Part shown: one piece after another, positions 41,028 to 50,811 of the stretch
Layout: the number at the start of each line of letters is the position of its first letter
Numbering within the stretch: the first letter of the stretch is position 1
Assembly (NCBI RefSeq): GCF_014651075.1
Contig: NZ_BMWE01000018.1
Coordinates: forward strand, 62,001 to 126,000
DNA length: 64,000 nt
Origin: Streptomyces djakartensis
Lineage (GTDB): Bacteria > Actinomycetota > Actinomycetes > Streptomycetales > Streptomycetaceae
Direction of reading: 5' to 3'
The notes under the pieces: generated by a model
Seen by the model: only the letters and a program-made list of their open reading frames with translations
Database searches by the model: none
Told to the model about the DNA's origin: nothing
Translations under genes and position numbers: made by a program

Positions 41028-42018
41028 GGCCGGGGCCGGAGGGCGGCCAGGCGTCCCCCCAGTCCGTGTCCCGGGCCGCCTTGTACAGGTCGCCGTGGCG
41101 TTTGGTGACGGTCGTACGGCGCAGGGACGGTTCCGTCTCGCACAGGTCGAGCAGGACCTGTCCCTTGCGGATCTGGGGGCGCCGGACGACCCGGGAGGGC
41201 ACAGGGGCCACGGGGAACCGGGTGGCGGCGACGTAGCTGAACTTCTCGTCCTCGTAGGCGAGCGAGCCGCCCTTGACCTGCCGGTGCAGGGAGGATCGGC
41301 TGACCCGGGCGGAGAAGTGGCACCAGTCGGTGCCGGGGGCGATGGGACAGGCGGCGCTGTGCGGGCAGGGGGCGGCGACACGGAAGCCGGCGGTGATCAG
41401 CCGGTCGCGGGCCTCGATGACACGGGCGTAGCCGTCGGGGGTGCCGGGTTCGACGATCACGACGGCTCGGGCGGCGGCCGCCGCGGCGTCCACGAGGGCG
41501 GTGCGGTCGGGCGCGGTCAGCTCGTTGAGGACGTAGGAGACGGTGACGAGATCAGTGCTCTCGAGAGTGAGCGCCGCTCCGATCCGGGAGCGCTGCCACC
41601 GTACGTCCCGCAGCGCCGGGTTGGCCGCGGCGATCTCCCGCCCGAGGTCGAGCGCGGGCTCGGCCCAGTCGAGGACGGTGACGGGCCGCGGCCCGTCCCA
41701 GGTGGCACTCACGGCCCAGGCCGCTGCGCCGGTACCGCCGCCGATGTCCACATGGTCTCCCGGCACCCACTCGGGCGCGGCGTCCGCGAACGCCTCGAGG
41801 GCGGACCGTACGGCCTCGAAGGTCGCCGGCATCCGGTAGGCGGCATAGGCCGCGACATCGGCGCGGTCCCGCAGGATCGGCGCGTCGGTCGGGGTGGCGC
41901 CGCGGTAGTTGGCGATGAGCCGGTCGACCGCCTGGGAGGCCTGCCGGGGCGGGAGTCCGTCGAGCAGGCCGGCGAGGGCGGCACGGAGGGTCTCGTCGGG
42001 GCGTACGGGGGCGTTCAC
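41005..42018 (-). CDS. Rsm22-like small-subunit rRNA methyltransferase family protein
   Basis: A 337-residue class I methyltransferase. The N-terminal helical part (ALAGLLDGLPPRQASQAVDRLIANYR) precedes a SAM fold with GDHVDIGGGTGAAAWAV (motif I), ITVLDWAEPALDLG-like motif II (VTVLDWAE) and VTVSYVLNELT. A Cys/His cluster (CPHSAACPIAPGTDWCHF) matches the Rsm22/Met-tRNA-type iron or zinc-binding insert. Rsm22-family proteins act on ribosomal small subunit RNA or its assembly; the bacterial function is not settled. Confidence 0.88.
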   Translation of the reverse strand: MNAPVRPDETLRAALAGLLDGLPPRQASQAVDRLIANYRGATPTDAPILRDRADVAAYAAYRMPATFEAVRSALEAFADAAPEWVPGDHVDIGGGTGAAAWAVSATWDGPRPVTVLDWAEPALDLGREIAAANPALRDVRWQRSRIGAALTLESTDLVTVSYVLNELTAPDRTALVDAAAAAARAVVIVEPGTPDGYARVIEARDRLITAGFRVAAPCPHSAACPIAPGTDWCHFSARVSRSSLHRQVKGGSLAYEDEKFSYVAATRFPVAPVPSRVVRRPQIRKGQVLLDLCETEPSLRRTTVTKRHGDLYKAARDTDWGDAWPPSGPGPTSPASP

Positions 42019-42059
42019 CCGGTGATTCTCTCAGGTCCGCCGGCTGAGGGGTCCTTTCA

Positions 42060-43244
42060 CTATGCTCCCCGGACCGCCCGGGCCACCCGCGTTCCCGCCG
42101 CCGCCCTCGGCGCGCTGTCCGGGCGGCGGCGGCGCGGATGGACCGCGTTCGTCAGGAGGATCAGGAACGTGTCCGTCGCCCGGTCCAGCACCAGGGACGT
42201 CCCCGTGAAGCCCGTGTGGCCCGCCGCGCCCCGGCCCGCGAGGTCACCCATGAACCAGGGCTGGTCGAGGGAGAAGCCTAGGCCCGGTGGGGTGAACAGG
42301 AGCTCGACGAAGTCGGGGCCGAGGATGCGGGCGGGGCCGTAGGAGCCGCCGGCGAGGAGGGTGCGGCAGAACACCGCGAGGTCCCGGCCCGTCGAGAACA
42401 GGCCCGCGTGCCCGGCCACGCCGCCCAGCGCCCACGCGTTCTCGTCGTGGACCTCCCCCCGCAGCATCCCCCGGTCGGCCTTGGCCCACGGCCGCCGCTG
42501 GTCCTCCGTCGCCGCCGCCCCGGGGCACGGACCGAACCCGGTCGCCGTCATACCGAGCGGCCGGGTGATGCCGTCACGCACGAGGACGTCGAGCGTGCGG
42601 CCGGTGGCGCGTTCCAGGAGGTGCTGGAGGAGCAGCATGTTCAGGTCGGAGTAGCGGTACGTGCCCGCTCCGCCGGCCGGGGGCTCCGAGCGGAGCGCGG
42701 CCAGGCGCCGCGCGTGGTCGGGGTAGTCGTACAGCGGGAGTTCGGGCGGCAGCCCGGACGTGTGGGTGAGGAGCTGCCGTACGGTGATGCCGTGCCGGGC
42801 GGCCGCCGTGAAGTCGGGCAGGTACGCGCCCACCCGCGCGTCGATGCCCAGCGTCCCGCGCTCGATCTGCTGCACGGCGGCCACCGACGTGAACAGTTTC
42901 GTGAGGGACGCCAGGTCGAAGGGCGTGCCGACGGTCATCGGGACCCGCTCCTCGGGGGGCAGTTCCACACCGGCGTCGGCGTCCTCGTCGTAGGCCGCGT
43001 ACCGCACGGCCCAGCCCGCCGCCTCCTCGACGGCGATCACCGGTCCGCGCCCCACGACCAGGACCGCTCCCGGTGCCCAGGGGCGCGTGCCGGTGGTGAG
43101 GACGTGGACCTCCCGGACGAGGTGACGCAGCTCCGCGGGATCGAGGCCGGCCCGTTCCGGGGTGCCGTCGCGCAGTCTCGGTGCGCTCAGCTCTCCGCTC
43201 CCTCCGCGTTCGCGCGCGTGCTCTCCGCCTTCCAGGGTCGGCAC
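42060..43244 (-). CDS. Serine hydrolase, beta-lactamase/EstB-like family
   Basis: A 394-residue protein if started at GTG 43244, inside the end of the MFS gene (overlap 58 bp). Active-site motifs: SLTKL (Ser-x-x-Lys), YRYSDLN (Tyr-x-Asn-type loop) and HTGFTG (K/H-T-G). It is most like class C-related esterases and D-aminopeptidases rather than a true beta-lactamase. No signal peptide is seen, so it is likely cytoplasmic. Longer frames to 44153 are shadows of the MFS gene. Confidence 0.85.
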   Translation of the reverse strand: MPTLEGGEHARERGGSGELSAPRLRDGTPERAGLDPAELRHLVREVHVLTTGTRPWAPGAVLVVGRGPVIAVEEAAGWAVRYAAYDEDADAGVELPPEERVPMTVGTPFDLASLTKLFTSVAAVQQIERGTLGIDARVGAYLPDFTAAARHGITVRQLLTHTSGLPPELPLYDYPDHARRLAALRSEPPAGGAGTYRYSDLNMLLLQHLLERATGRTLDVLVRDGITRPLGMTATGFGPCPGAAATEDQRRPWAKADRGMLRGEVHDENAWALGGVAGHAGLFSTGRDLAVFCRTLLAGGSYGPARILGPDFVELLFTPPGLGFSLDQPWFMGDLAGRGAAGHTGFTGTSLVLDRATDTFLILLTNAVHPRRRRPDSAPRAAAGTRVARAVRGA

Positions 43245-44494
43245 ATTCCCACGAAACAGACCAGTGCCACCAGTGCGGCGGCCAGTTGGACGACGGCCAT
43301 CGGAACGGCGGTGTCCTCCCCGGCCACGCCGACGAGCGGGGAGGCGATCGCGCCGATGAGGAAGGACGACGTGCCGAGCAGGGCGGACGCGGAGCCGGCG
43401 GCGTGCTTGGTGCGCATCAGGGCGAGGGCCTGGGTGTTGGGCAGGGTGATGCCCATCGCGGACATCAGGACGAACAGCGCGACGGCGACGGGCGCCAGGC
43501 CCACCTCGCCGAAGACGCCCGTGGACATCAGCAGCAGCGCGGTCGCGGCGGTGATGACGACGGTCAGGCCGATGCCCAGCACCCGGTCCAGGCTGACCCG
43601 GCCGACCAGGATCTTGCCGTTGATCTGGCCGACGAGGACCAGCCCGACCGAGTTGACGCCGAAGAGCAGGCTGAACGTCTGCGGGGAGGCGCCGTAGATC
43701 TCCTGGATGACGAACGGGGACGCCGAGATGTAGGCGAACAGCGCGGCGAAGGCGAAGCCGCCGGTGAGCATGTAGCCGGCGAAGCATCGGTCGGCGAGCA
43801 GACCGCGCATCGCGCGGAGGGCCTCGCCGACTCCGCCGCTGTGGCGTTCGGCGGGCTCCAGGGTCTCGGGCAGCCTCGCCCAGACCAGCGTTCCGATCAG
43901 CACGCCGATGGCGGTGAGGACGACGAACACGCCCCGCCAGTCCGTCACACGCAGGACCTGCCCGCCGATGAGCGGCGCCACGATCGGGGCGACGCCGGAG
44001 ATCAGCATCAGGTTGGAGAAGAAGCGGGCCATGGCCATGCCGTCGTACAGGTCGCGCACGACGGCGCGGGCGATGACGATCGCGGCGGCGCCCGCGAGGC
44101 CCTGCGCCAGGCGGAAGGCGATGAGGAGTCCGACCGTGGGGGCGAGCGCGCACAGGACGGTCGCGACGACGAAGACCGCGAGGCCGGTCAGCAGCGGGCG
44201 GCGGCGTCCCCAGCGGTCGCTCATCGGCCCGACGACGAGCTGGCCGAGCGCCATGCCGGCCAGGCAGGCGGTGAGGGTGAGCTGGACGGTCGCGGCGGGG
44301 GCGTGCAGGGAGCGGGTGACCTCCGGCAGCGACGGGAGGTACATGTCCATCGCCAGCGGCGGTACGGCGGTCAGGCTGCCGAGGAGGAAGGTGACCAGGA
44401 GCCCGGTGCGGCGGTGCGAGGTCCGGTCGGGCCGCTCCGTCCCGGCTGCGGCCCCTCGCGCGGTGTTCGATATGGACGCCCCACCCTCGGGCAT
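43187..44494 (-). CDS. MFS transporter, Bcr/CflA drug efflux family
   Basis: A 435-residue protein with twelve membrane segments; the region LTAVPPLAMDMYLPSLPEVTRSL is diagnostic of the Bcr/CflA (DHA1) subgroup, and GPMSDRWGRRRPLLTGL is loop motif A. ATG 44494 is chosen with GGGA upstream; the frame to 44524 is possible. It diverges from the oxidoreductase at 44581 and is followed by an overlapping hydrolase gene, so the two probably form one transcript. Confidence 0.9.
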   Translation of the reverse strand: MPEGGASISNTARGAAAGTERPDRTSHRRTGLLVTFLLGSLTAVPPLAMDMYLPSLPEVTRSLHAPAATVQLTLTACLAGMALGQLVVGPMSDRWGRRRPLLTGLAVFVVATVLCALAPTVGLLIAFRLAQGLAGAAAIVIARAVVRDLYDGMAMARFFSNLMLISGVAPIVAPLIGGQVLRVTDWRGVFVVLTAIGVLIGTLVWARLPETLEPAERHSGGVGEALRAMRGLLADRCFAGYMLTGGFAFAALFAYISASPFVIQEIYGASPQTFSLLFGVNSVGLVLVGQINGKILVGRVSLDRVLGIGLTVVITAATALLLMSTGVFGEVGLAPVAVALFVLMSAMGITLPNTQALALMRTKHAAGSASALLGTSSFLIGAIASPLVGVAGEDTAVPMAVVQLAAALVALVCFVGMCRPWKAESTRANAEGAES

Positions 44495-44580
44495 GAGTCC
44501 CTCCCTGTTCGAGTCGATCGCCACCTATGCTCTCAGCTCGTACGAATGCTCGGGGTCACGAGGCTGAAGGCGGGGCGACG

Positions 44581-45633
44581 ATGACGGCGACGGCGGACAC
44601 GGTGCGGTGGGGGGTTCTGGCGACCGGAGGGATAGCGGCCGCGTTCACCGCGGACCTGATCGACCTGCCGGACGCGGAGGTCGTGGCGGTGGCGTCCCGG
44701 TCCCAGGAGTCGGCGCGGGCGTTCGCCGAGCGGTTCGGTGTCCCCCGGGCGTACGGCGACTGGAGCGCGCTCGCACAGGACCAGGACATCGATGTCGTCT
44801 ACGTCGCCACGCCGCACACGGCGCACCGGACCGCCGCCGGTCTGTGCCTGGCGGCCGGGCGGAACGTGCTGTGCGAGAAGCCGTTCACGCTGAATCTGCG
44901 CGAGGCGGAGGAACTCGTCGCGCTGGCGCGGGAGCACGGGCGCTTCCTGATGGAGGCGATGTGGATGTACTGCAATCCGCTGGTGCGGCGGCTGAAGACG
45001 CTGGTCGACGACGGGGCGATCGGTGAAGTGCGCAGCGTGCAGGCGGACTTCGGACTGGCCGGGCCGTTCCCGCCCTCGCACCGGCTGCGCGACCCTCAGC
45101 TGGGCGGGGGCGCGCTGCTCGATCTGGGCGTGTATCCGGTGTCGTTCGCGCAGCTGCTGCTCGGGGAGCCGTCGGACGTGACGGCGCGGGCGGTCCTCTC
45201 GGACGAGGGCGTCGATCTGCAGACGGCAGCGGTGCTCTCCTGGGAGAGCGGCGCTCTCGGTTCGCTGCACTGCTCCATCGTGGGCGGTACGGCGACCTCC
45301 GCCTCGGTCACCGGCTCGAAGGGCCGTGTCGACATCCCGCACGGCTTCTTCTTCCCGGACCGCTTCGTCCTGCACCGGGACGGCCGCGACCCCGAGGAGT
45401 TCACCGCCGACCCGGCCGACGGGCCCCGCAACAGCCTCCGTCACGAAGCGGCCGAGGTGATGCGTGCCGTGCGCGCCGGCGAGACCGAGTCCCCGCTGGT
45501 CCCGCTCGACGGCACGCTCGCCGTGATGCGGACGCTCGACGCGATCCGGAACCATGTCGGCGTCCGCTACCCGGGCGAGACCCCGGACGACACCCCGGAC
45601 GAGGACCTCACGGCGGAGCTCTCGCCGGCTTGA
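44581..45633 (+). CDS. Gfo/Idh/MocA-family oxidoreductase
   Basis: A 350-residue NAD(P)-dependent oxidoreductase. N-terminal Rossmann fold: VRWGVLATGGIAAAFTADL (motif G-x-G-x-x), acidic strand end VVAVASRSQESA, and VLCEKPFTLN (the EKP motif that holds the catalytic Lys). The C-terminal sheet domain includes GGGALLDLGVYPVSFAQLLLG. It may act on a sugar or inositol derivative. ATG 44581 follows GGCGGGG; the frame to 44527 overlaps the promoter of the divergent MFS gene. Confidence 0.92.
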   Translation: MTATADTVRWGVLATGGIAAAFTADLIDLPDAEVVAVASRSQESARAFAERFGVPRAYGDWSALAQDQDIDVVYVATPHTAHRTAAGLCLAAGRNVLCEKPFTLNLREAEELVALAREHGRFLMEAMWMYCNPLVRRLKTLVDDGAIGEVRSVQADFGLAGPFPPSHRLRDPQLGGGALLDLGVYPVSFAQLLLGEPSDVTARAVLSDEGVDLQTAAVLSWESGALGSLHCSIVGGTATSASVTGSKGRVDIPHGFFFPDRFVLHRDGRDPEEFTADPADGPRNSLRHEAAEVMRAVRAGETESPLVPLDGTLAVMRTLDAIRNHVGVRYPGETPDDTPDEDLTAELSPA

Positions 45634-45820
45634 GCCGCCACCCGGACCGGCATGACGCGCCAGCGCACCGACTCGCCAACTCCTCAACTCGTCAACCTGC
45701 ACAACCGGAATATAAGCGTCCGGGGTATTGCGGCCGTTCGGGGCCTTATGCTCAACTCTCCTACACCAAAGCTTCACACTTGGAGCAAGAGGCTTCCACA
45801 AGCCACATCCAGGGGGGAGG

Positions 45821-45904
45821 CGGCAGTCGTTCCACGGCACCGGGTGGGGGTGGACCCGGCGTGGGACCGCGGGGTGCGCACCGGTGCGCGTGGAACGACT
45901 GCCG
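45821..45904. repeat. 16-bp perfect inverted repeat in a gene-free gap
   Basis: CGGCAGTCGTTCCACG at 45821-45836 is exactly complemented at 45889-45904 across a 52-bp GC-rich spacer. It lies in the 293-bp gap between the oxidoreductase and the SnoaL-like gene (45634-45926), which holds no gene. It could be a bidirectional terminator or a small transposable remnant. Confidence 0.5.
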
Positions 45905-45926
45905 CACAGCCCGGTGATGCGGGGCG

Positions 45927-46253
45927 TCAGGCCTGACCGGTCTCGAAGCGGGAGATCCTTCCGTCGTCGTCCACGGTGAAGCTCCACCGGGTCCGCATCT
46001 CGCCCCAGGTGTCGTTGCTGTAGCGGGCGATGAGGGACCGGCCTCCGTCGGACTCGTTGTCGACCTCCATGTGGCCGTGGGTGGAGAAGATCTCCCGGTC
46101 GACCCAGTCGGCGAGGTCGCGGTCGGAGCCGTCGTCCGCCATCGTCGCGCCCGGAGCGAGAAGCTCCATGAAGCCCTCCCGGTCGTGGTGGTTCACGGCG
46201 GTCACGAAGGCGCGGACGGCCGGATCACTGAGGCGCGTGGTCTGAATCGTCAT
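45927..46253 (-). CDS. SnoaL-like (NTF2-like) protein
   Basis: A 108-residue cone-fold protein: AVRAFVTAVNHHDREGFMELLAPGATMADDG is the typical SnoaL/limonene-epoxide-hydrolase-like opening, and GEMRTRWSFTVDDDGRISRFETG the closing sheet. Such proteins isomerise, cyclise or hydrolyse small molecules, but many are of unknown use. It diverges from the DoxX gene across a promoter region with a tandem repeat. Confidence 0.85.
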   Translation of the reverse strand: MTIQTTRLSDPAVRAFVTAVNHHDREGFMELLAPGATMADDGSDRDLADWVDREIFSTHGHMEVDNESDGGRSLIARYSNDTWGEMRTRWSFTVDDDGRISRFETGQA

Positions 46254-46390
46254 GCGAGCCAGCCTCGTACCGGCCCTCGCACCCCGCCACCCGTGCCACC
46301 CGAACGGCGTCCCGGACGGGTCCGCCGGATGTCGCGGGGCGCCAGCGGTGCGACGGTGGAGACGCGAAGGGGAGCGTTCTGCCGCTTCAG

Positions 46391-46453
46391 CTGTCTGCTG
46401 TCCGCTGTCCGCTGTCTGCTGTCTGCTGTCCGCTGTCTGGTGTCTGCTGTCTG
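46391..46453 (+). repeat. Heptanucleotide tandem repeat, nine units
   Basis: Nine consecutive 7-bp units of consensus CTGTCTG/CTGTCCG (one unit starts with G) fill 46391-46453, ending 15 bp before the GTG start of the DoxX-like gene. Simple repeats of a non-triplet unit are prone to slippage, so the length here may vary between strains. Confidence 0.8.
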
Positions 46454-46467
46454 CTCCGGGAGACGAC

Positions 46468-47025
<558 letters not shown>

Positions 47026-47467
47026 GGCATCGGCCCAGGGCGGTGTCAGACCCTCAGTCCGGGGTGCGCCCGACCGCCCGGGCCGGTCGTCCCCCGCAGC
47101 GAACCGGCGGGACACCGCTGCGGCCCTGCGCTTCCCGCGCGGGCCGCGGGGGAAGACCCCCGCGCTGAACGCCTTCACCATCAGCTCCCACGGCCGCGGG
47201 TCGGCGGCGGCCCCTCAGTGACCTCGGCCGCCCTGGTCGCGCCGTTCGTTCGGCCCGGTGGCCACGCCTTCGGTGCGCCGTTGCCGTACGGAAGCGCGAG
47301 CGCGGCTCCCCGCGGGGGGCGGTCACCCGGCGGCGAAGGCGGCCGCTGATACGTCAGGTTGCGCCTGCGCCGGACCGCCCCGCCCTGGCACACTCCGCCC
47401 GTGGCCCACCCCGTCACCGACAGCACGCGTTCCCGCACCGTTCACTGACGCCAGACTGGAGACGCAC
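47026..47467. other. Gene-free interval before the sugar operon
   Basis: A 442-bp GC-rich stretch at the border between core genes and the biosynthetic cluster. The only signal is a GGAG ribosome binding site in front of the glycosyltransferase. Minus-strand frames here are Arg/Pro-rich and not convincing. It must hold the sugar-operon promoter. Confidence 0.5.
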
Positions 47468-48640
47468 ATGCGGGTCCTCTTCACCACCGCGCCCCTGGCC
47501 GGTCATCTGCTTCCCCTCGTCCCTGTGGCCTGGGCCCTGCGAGCGGCGGGCCACGACGTACTGCTGACGACCCGCCAGAATGCCGTTCCCATGGCCCTGC
47601 GGTCGGGACTGCCCGCCGTCTCGTGCGGTCCGGCCGCCGAGTTCACGGACCTGGTCGACGGTGAGCCGCCGCCGGATGGTGCGACCCCGCCGGACACCGT
47701 GGGCATGCCGCACGACAGGGGCGGACAGCGCTACGCGCACGGCCGCGTACTGGCGCGCATGGCGGGCGGAAGCCTGGCCGGGATCGGGAGACTCGCCCGG
47801 GCGTGGCGCCCCGATCTGATCGTCAGTGAACGCGCCGAGTCCGCCGGTCCGCTGACCGCGGCCGCCCTCGGCATCCCCTGGGTGCGGTACCACTGGTCGG
47901 TCTCCGAGCTGCGCGAGTACCGTGACGCCGCCGACGTCGAACTCGCCCCGGAACTGGACCGGCTCGGCATCCCCGGACCACCGGAGCCGGCCCTCGTCCT
48001 CGACCCGTGGCCGGCAGGTCTGCGCGCCGCCCACGCCGTCGGCCACCACGGTGTCCGGCATGTCGCGGCCAACGGTGACGCGCCCCTGCCGGACTGGCTC
48101 TTCGAACCGCGCGACAGGCCCCGGATCTGCGTGACGCTCGGCACCCTCCTGCCCCGCTACGGGGCGACCGGAGCACCCGGCCGCATAACCGCCCTGATCG
48201 ATGAACTGACCCTGCTGGACGCCGATTTGGTGGTGGCGGTGGACGACGACGTCGTCGTCGGCTGGCCGTCGCTGCCCTCCTCCGTCCGCCATGCCGGGCG
48301 GCTGCCGCTGGCCGATGTGCTGCCGGCCTGCGACGCGGTGGTGACGCACGGCGGGCAGGGAACGGCGCTGACCGCGGTCGCCGCATGCCTGCCACAGGTG
48401 GTCGTGCCGCACCTGGACGACCAGTTCGACAACGCCGAGGCCCTGTCCGCGGCGGGCGCCGCGGTGCTCATCCCGCCGTCGGACGCCACACCCGCGGCCG
48501 TCTCGGCGGGCTGCGCCGAACTGCTCGGAAACCCCGCGTACGCGAAGGCAACGGACCGGCTCGCCGACGACATGGCGCTGATGCCGGCGCCCGCGGACGC
48601 CGTCGCCCTGCTGGAACGCCTCGGAGGAGGTACGCGGTGA
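47468..48640 (+). CDS. DUF1205-type macrolide glycosyltransferase (mycarosyltransferase-like)
   Basis: A 390-residue GT-B fold enzyme. The N-terminal MRVLFTTAPLAGHLLPLVPVAWALRAAGHDV is typical of EryBV/TylCV-like transferases; the C-terminal nucleotide-binding half has CVTLGTLLPRYG and the H-G-G motif VVTHGGQGTALTA. It would attach an activated deoxysugar to a polyketide aglycone; mycarose is suggested by the neighbouring genes. It is coupled to the next gene by GTGA overlap. GGAG precedes the ATG. Confidence 0.88.
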   Translation: MRVLFTTAPLAGHLLPLVPVAWALRAAGHDVLLTTRQNAVPMALRSGLPAVSCGPAAEFTDLVDGEPPPDGATPPDTVGMPHDRGGQRYAHGRVLARMAGGSLAGIGRLARAWRPDLIVSERAESAGPLTAAALGIPWVRYHWSVSELREYRDAADVELAPELDRLGIPGPPEPALVLDPWPAGLRAAHAVGHHGVRHVAANGDAPLPDWLFEPRDRPRICVTLGTLLPRYGATGAPGRITALIDELTLLDADLVVAVDDDVVVGWPSLPSSVRHAGRLPLADVLPACDAVVTHGGQGTALTAVAACLPQVVVPHLDDQFDNAEALSAAGAAVLIPPSDATPAAVSAGCAELLGNPAYAKATDRLADDMALMPAPADAVALLERLGGGTR

Positions 48641-49674
48641 GGACCGACCTCGAACCGCTCAACCGCTCGAACGACCCCCGCGGGCCGCTCATCACCGTGC
48701 TCGGGGCTTCCGGCTACATCGGGTCCGCTGTGGTCGGCGAACTCGCCCGTCTCCCGGTACGGGTGCGGGTGGTGACGCGCGGCACCGAGCCGGTCCCGGC
48801 GGACGTGGCAGCCGGTGCCGCCGACCTCACGGTGTGCCGAGTGGACCTGACCCGGCCGGGTGCGGCCGGTGACGCCGTGGACGGCGCGGACGCGGTGATC
48901 CACCTCGCCGCCGAGATCGGCGGGGCGCGGTCGTGGAGATCGGCCGCGGAGGGGTCGCAGGACGTGGCCGCCGCCCTCATGCGGGACGTCGTCGGGGCAC
49001 TGGGCGGCGGCGCGGGAACACCGCCGGCGCTGGTCTTCGCCAGCACCGTGCAGGCCGCGGCCGCGGGCGGTACCGGGCCGGGGCCGTATGCGCGCCAGAA
49101 GATCGCCGCCGAACGGGTGCTGGCGCGGGCGACGTCCGAGGGGATGGTCCGCGGTGCGGTGCTGCGGCTCACCACCGTCTTCGGCCGGAGCACACCGGCG
49201 GGTTCCGTCGGGCGGGGTGTGCTCACCGCGATGACCCGGCGGGCGATCGGCGGCGAGCCCCTGACCATGTGGCACGACGGCTCGGTCAGGCGTGACTTCC
49301 TCCATGTGCAGGACGCGGCCCGGGCGTTCGTCGCCGCGCTGCCGCGGGTGGACGCGGTGCGCGGCGGCGTGCCGTGGGACGTCGGTACCGGCACCACGGC
49401 GCGGCTCGGCGAGGTCTTCTCCGACGTCGCCGCGCTCGTCGCCGAGCACACCGGACGGGCGCCGGTCCCGGTCGTCTCCGTGGCACCCCCGGAGTACGCC
49501 GACACGGGCGACTTCGACAGCCCGCGCTGCGACCCTTCCGTCTTCCGCGCGGTGACGGGCTGGCGCCCCCGGGTGCCGCTGCGAGAGGGGCTGGACGATC
49601 TGGTGACGGCCATGACGGCCACGACTGCTACCACGGCCACGACGACAGGGCGATCGAAGGGCGGAATCCGGTGA
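48637..49674 (+). CDS. NAD-dependent epimerase/dehydratase, probable dTDP-4-keto-hexose 4-ketoreductase
   Basis: A 345-residue extended SDR. Cofactor motif VLGASGYIGSAVVGEL is at about residues 19-34, the strand end ADAVIHLAAEIGG is present, and the catalytic Tyr-x-x-x-Lys is seen in PGPYARQK. The tail ends in a Thr-rich stretch (TATTATTATTTGR). In mycarose pathways the matching step is 4-ketoreduction (EryBIV/TylCIV type), the last step of sugar activation. GTG 48637 overlaps the previous stop and has GGAGGAGG upstream. Confidence 0.86.
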   Translation: MRTDLEPLNRSNDPRGPLITVLGASGYIGSAVVGELARLPVRVRVVTRGTEPVPADVAAGAADLTVCRVDLTRPGAAGDAVDGADAVIHLAAEIGGARSWRSAAEGSQDVAAALMRDVVGALGGGAGTPPALVFASTVQAAAAGGTGPGPYARQKIAAERVLARATSEGMVRGAVLRLTTVFGRSTPAGSVGRGVLTAMTRRAIGGEPLTMWHDGSVRRDFLHVQDAARAFVAALPRVDAVRGGVPWDVGTGTTARLGEVFSDVAALVAEHTGRAPVPVVSVAPPEYADTGDFDSPRCDPSVFRAVTGWRPRVPLREGLDDLVTAMTATTATTATTTGRSKGGIR

Positions 49675-50678
49675 GCGAGAAACGCGGACAGGGACGGTAC
49701 ACCCGGCTGGGGCGCAGCGCGACGCTGGTGAGCCGGCTGTGGCTGGGCACGGTGAACTTCAGCGGGCGGGTCCCGGACTCCGCGGCCATCCGCCTCATGG
49801 ACGAGGCCCTCGACCGGGGCATCAACTGCGTGGACACCGCCGACATCTACGGCTGGCGCGTCCACAAGGGGCACACCGAGGAACTGCTGGGGCGGTGGCT
49901 GGCCCGCAGCGGCGTACCGCGCGAGGACATCGTGATCGCCACGAAGGTGGGCGAGGAGATGAGCGGGCGGGTCAACGACGGCGGCCTGTCGGCCCGGCAC
50001 ATCATCTCGTCCTGCGAGCAGTCGCTGCGGCGCATGAAGCTGGACCACATCGACCTGTACCAGATGCACCGGGTGGACCACTCCGCGCCGTGGGACGAGA
50101 TCTGGCAGGCGATGGACCAGCTGGTGACTTCCGGGAAGGTCCGGTACGTGGGCTCGTCCAACTTCGCCGGCTGGAACATCACCGCCGCGCAGGAGTGCGC
50201 GATGCGCCGGCAGTCGTTCGGGCTGGTGGCCGAGCAGTGCCTGTACAACCTGGCCGTGCGCCACGCCGACCTGGAACTGCTGCCCGCCGCCCGCGCCTAC
50301 GGCCTCGGCGTGTTCGCCTGGTCGCCGCTGCACGGGGGTCTGCTCAGCGGGGTGCTGCGCAAGCTCGCGGCCGGCACGGCGGTGAAGTCGGCGCAGGGAC
50401 GGGCCCAGCGTCTGCTGCCGGAGGTGCGGCCCGCGGTCGAGGCGTACGAGCGGTTCTGCGAGAAGATCGGTGAGGATCCCGCCGTTGTCGGACTGTCGTG
50501 GGTGCTGTCCCGGCCCGGCATCAGCGGTGCGGTGATCGGGCCGCGCACCACACAGCATCTGGACTCCGCCCTCCGCGCCCTCGACCTCGTCCTGGGCGAC
50601 GACGAACTGGCCGCTCTGGACGACATCTTCCCGGCCGTGGGCAACGGCGGGCAGGCCCCGGAGGCCTGGATCGCCTGA
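49671..50678 (+). CDS. Aldo/keto reductase, probable dTDP-hexose 2,3-(enoyl) reductase
   Basis: A 335-residue AKR. The catalytic tetrad is visible: Asp in NCVDTADIYGW, Tyr in the same motif, Lys in VIATKVGEE and His in LYQMHRVDHS. NADPH-binding parts WSPLHGGLLSG and GAVIGPRTTQHL are at the end. This family includes EryBII/TylCII-type 2,3-reductases used after 2,3-dehydration in 2-deoxysugar pathways. GTG 49671 overlaps the preceding stop. The 2,3-dehydratase is not in this window. Confidence 0.86.
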   Translation: MSEKRGQGRYTRLGRSATLVSRLWLGTVNFSGRVPDSAAIRLMDEALDRGINCVDTADIYGWRVHKGHTEELLGRWLARSGVPREDIVIATKVGEEMSGRVNDGGLSARHIISSCEQSLRRMKLDHIDLYQMHRVDHSAPWDEIWQAMDQLVTSGKVRYVGSSNFAGWNITAAQECAMRRQSFGLVAEQCLYNLAVRHADLELLPAARAYGLGVFAWSPLHGGLLSGVLRKLAAGTAVKSAQGRAQRLLPEVRPAVEAYERFCEKIGEDPAVVGLSWVLSRPGISGAVIGPRTTQHLDSALRALDLVLGDDELAALDDIFPAVGNGGQAPEAWIA

Positions 50679-50719
50679 GTCGGGGACCGGGCGGCCCGGG
50701 TGGTTGCGTGAACGCCAGG

Positions 50720-50751
50720 CCGCCCCGCCCCCGAACGACGGGGCGGGGCGG
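50720..50751. terminator. Bidirectional terminator between convergent operons
   Basis: A perfect 12-bp GC-only stem (CCGCCCCGCCCC with GGGGCGGGGCGG) and an 8-nt loop between the AKR stop (50678) and the methyltransferase stop (50812). Confidence 0.8.
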
Positions 50752-50811
50752 GGCGGTCAGGGGCGGCGAGCAGACCGGAACCGTGCGGGACGGGGGCGTG
50801 GCCCCTGCTGC

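Noticed and set aside
46391..46453. CRISPR or coding tandem repeat
   Set aside because: A contiguous 7-bp simple repeat with no spacers; the reading frame through it has no supported start.
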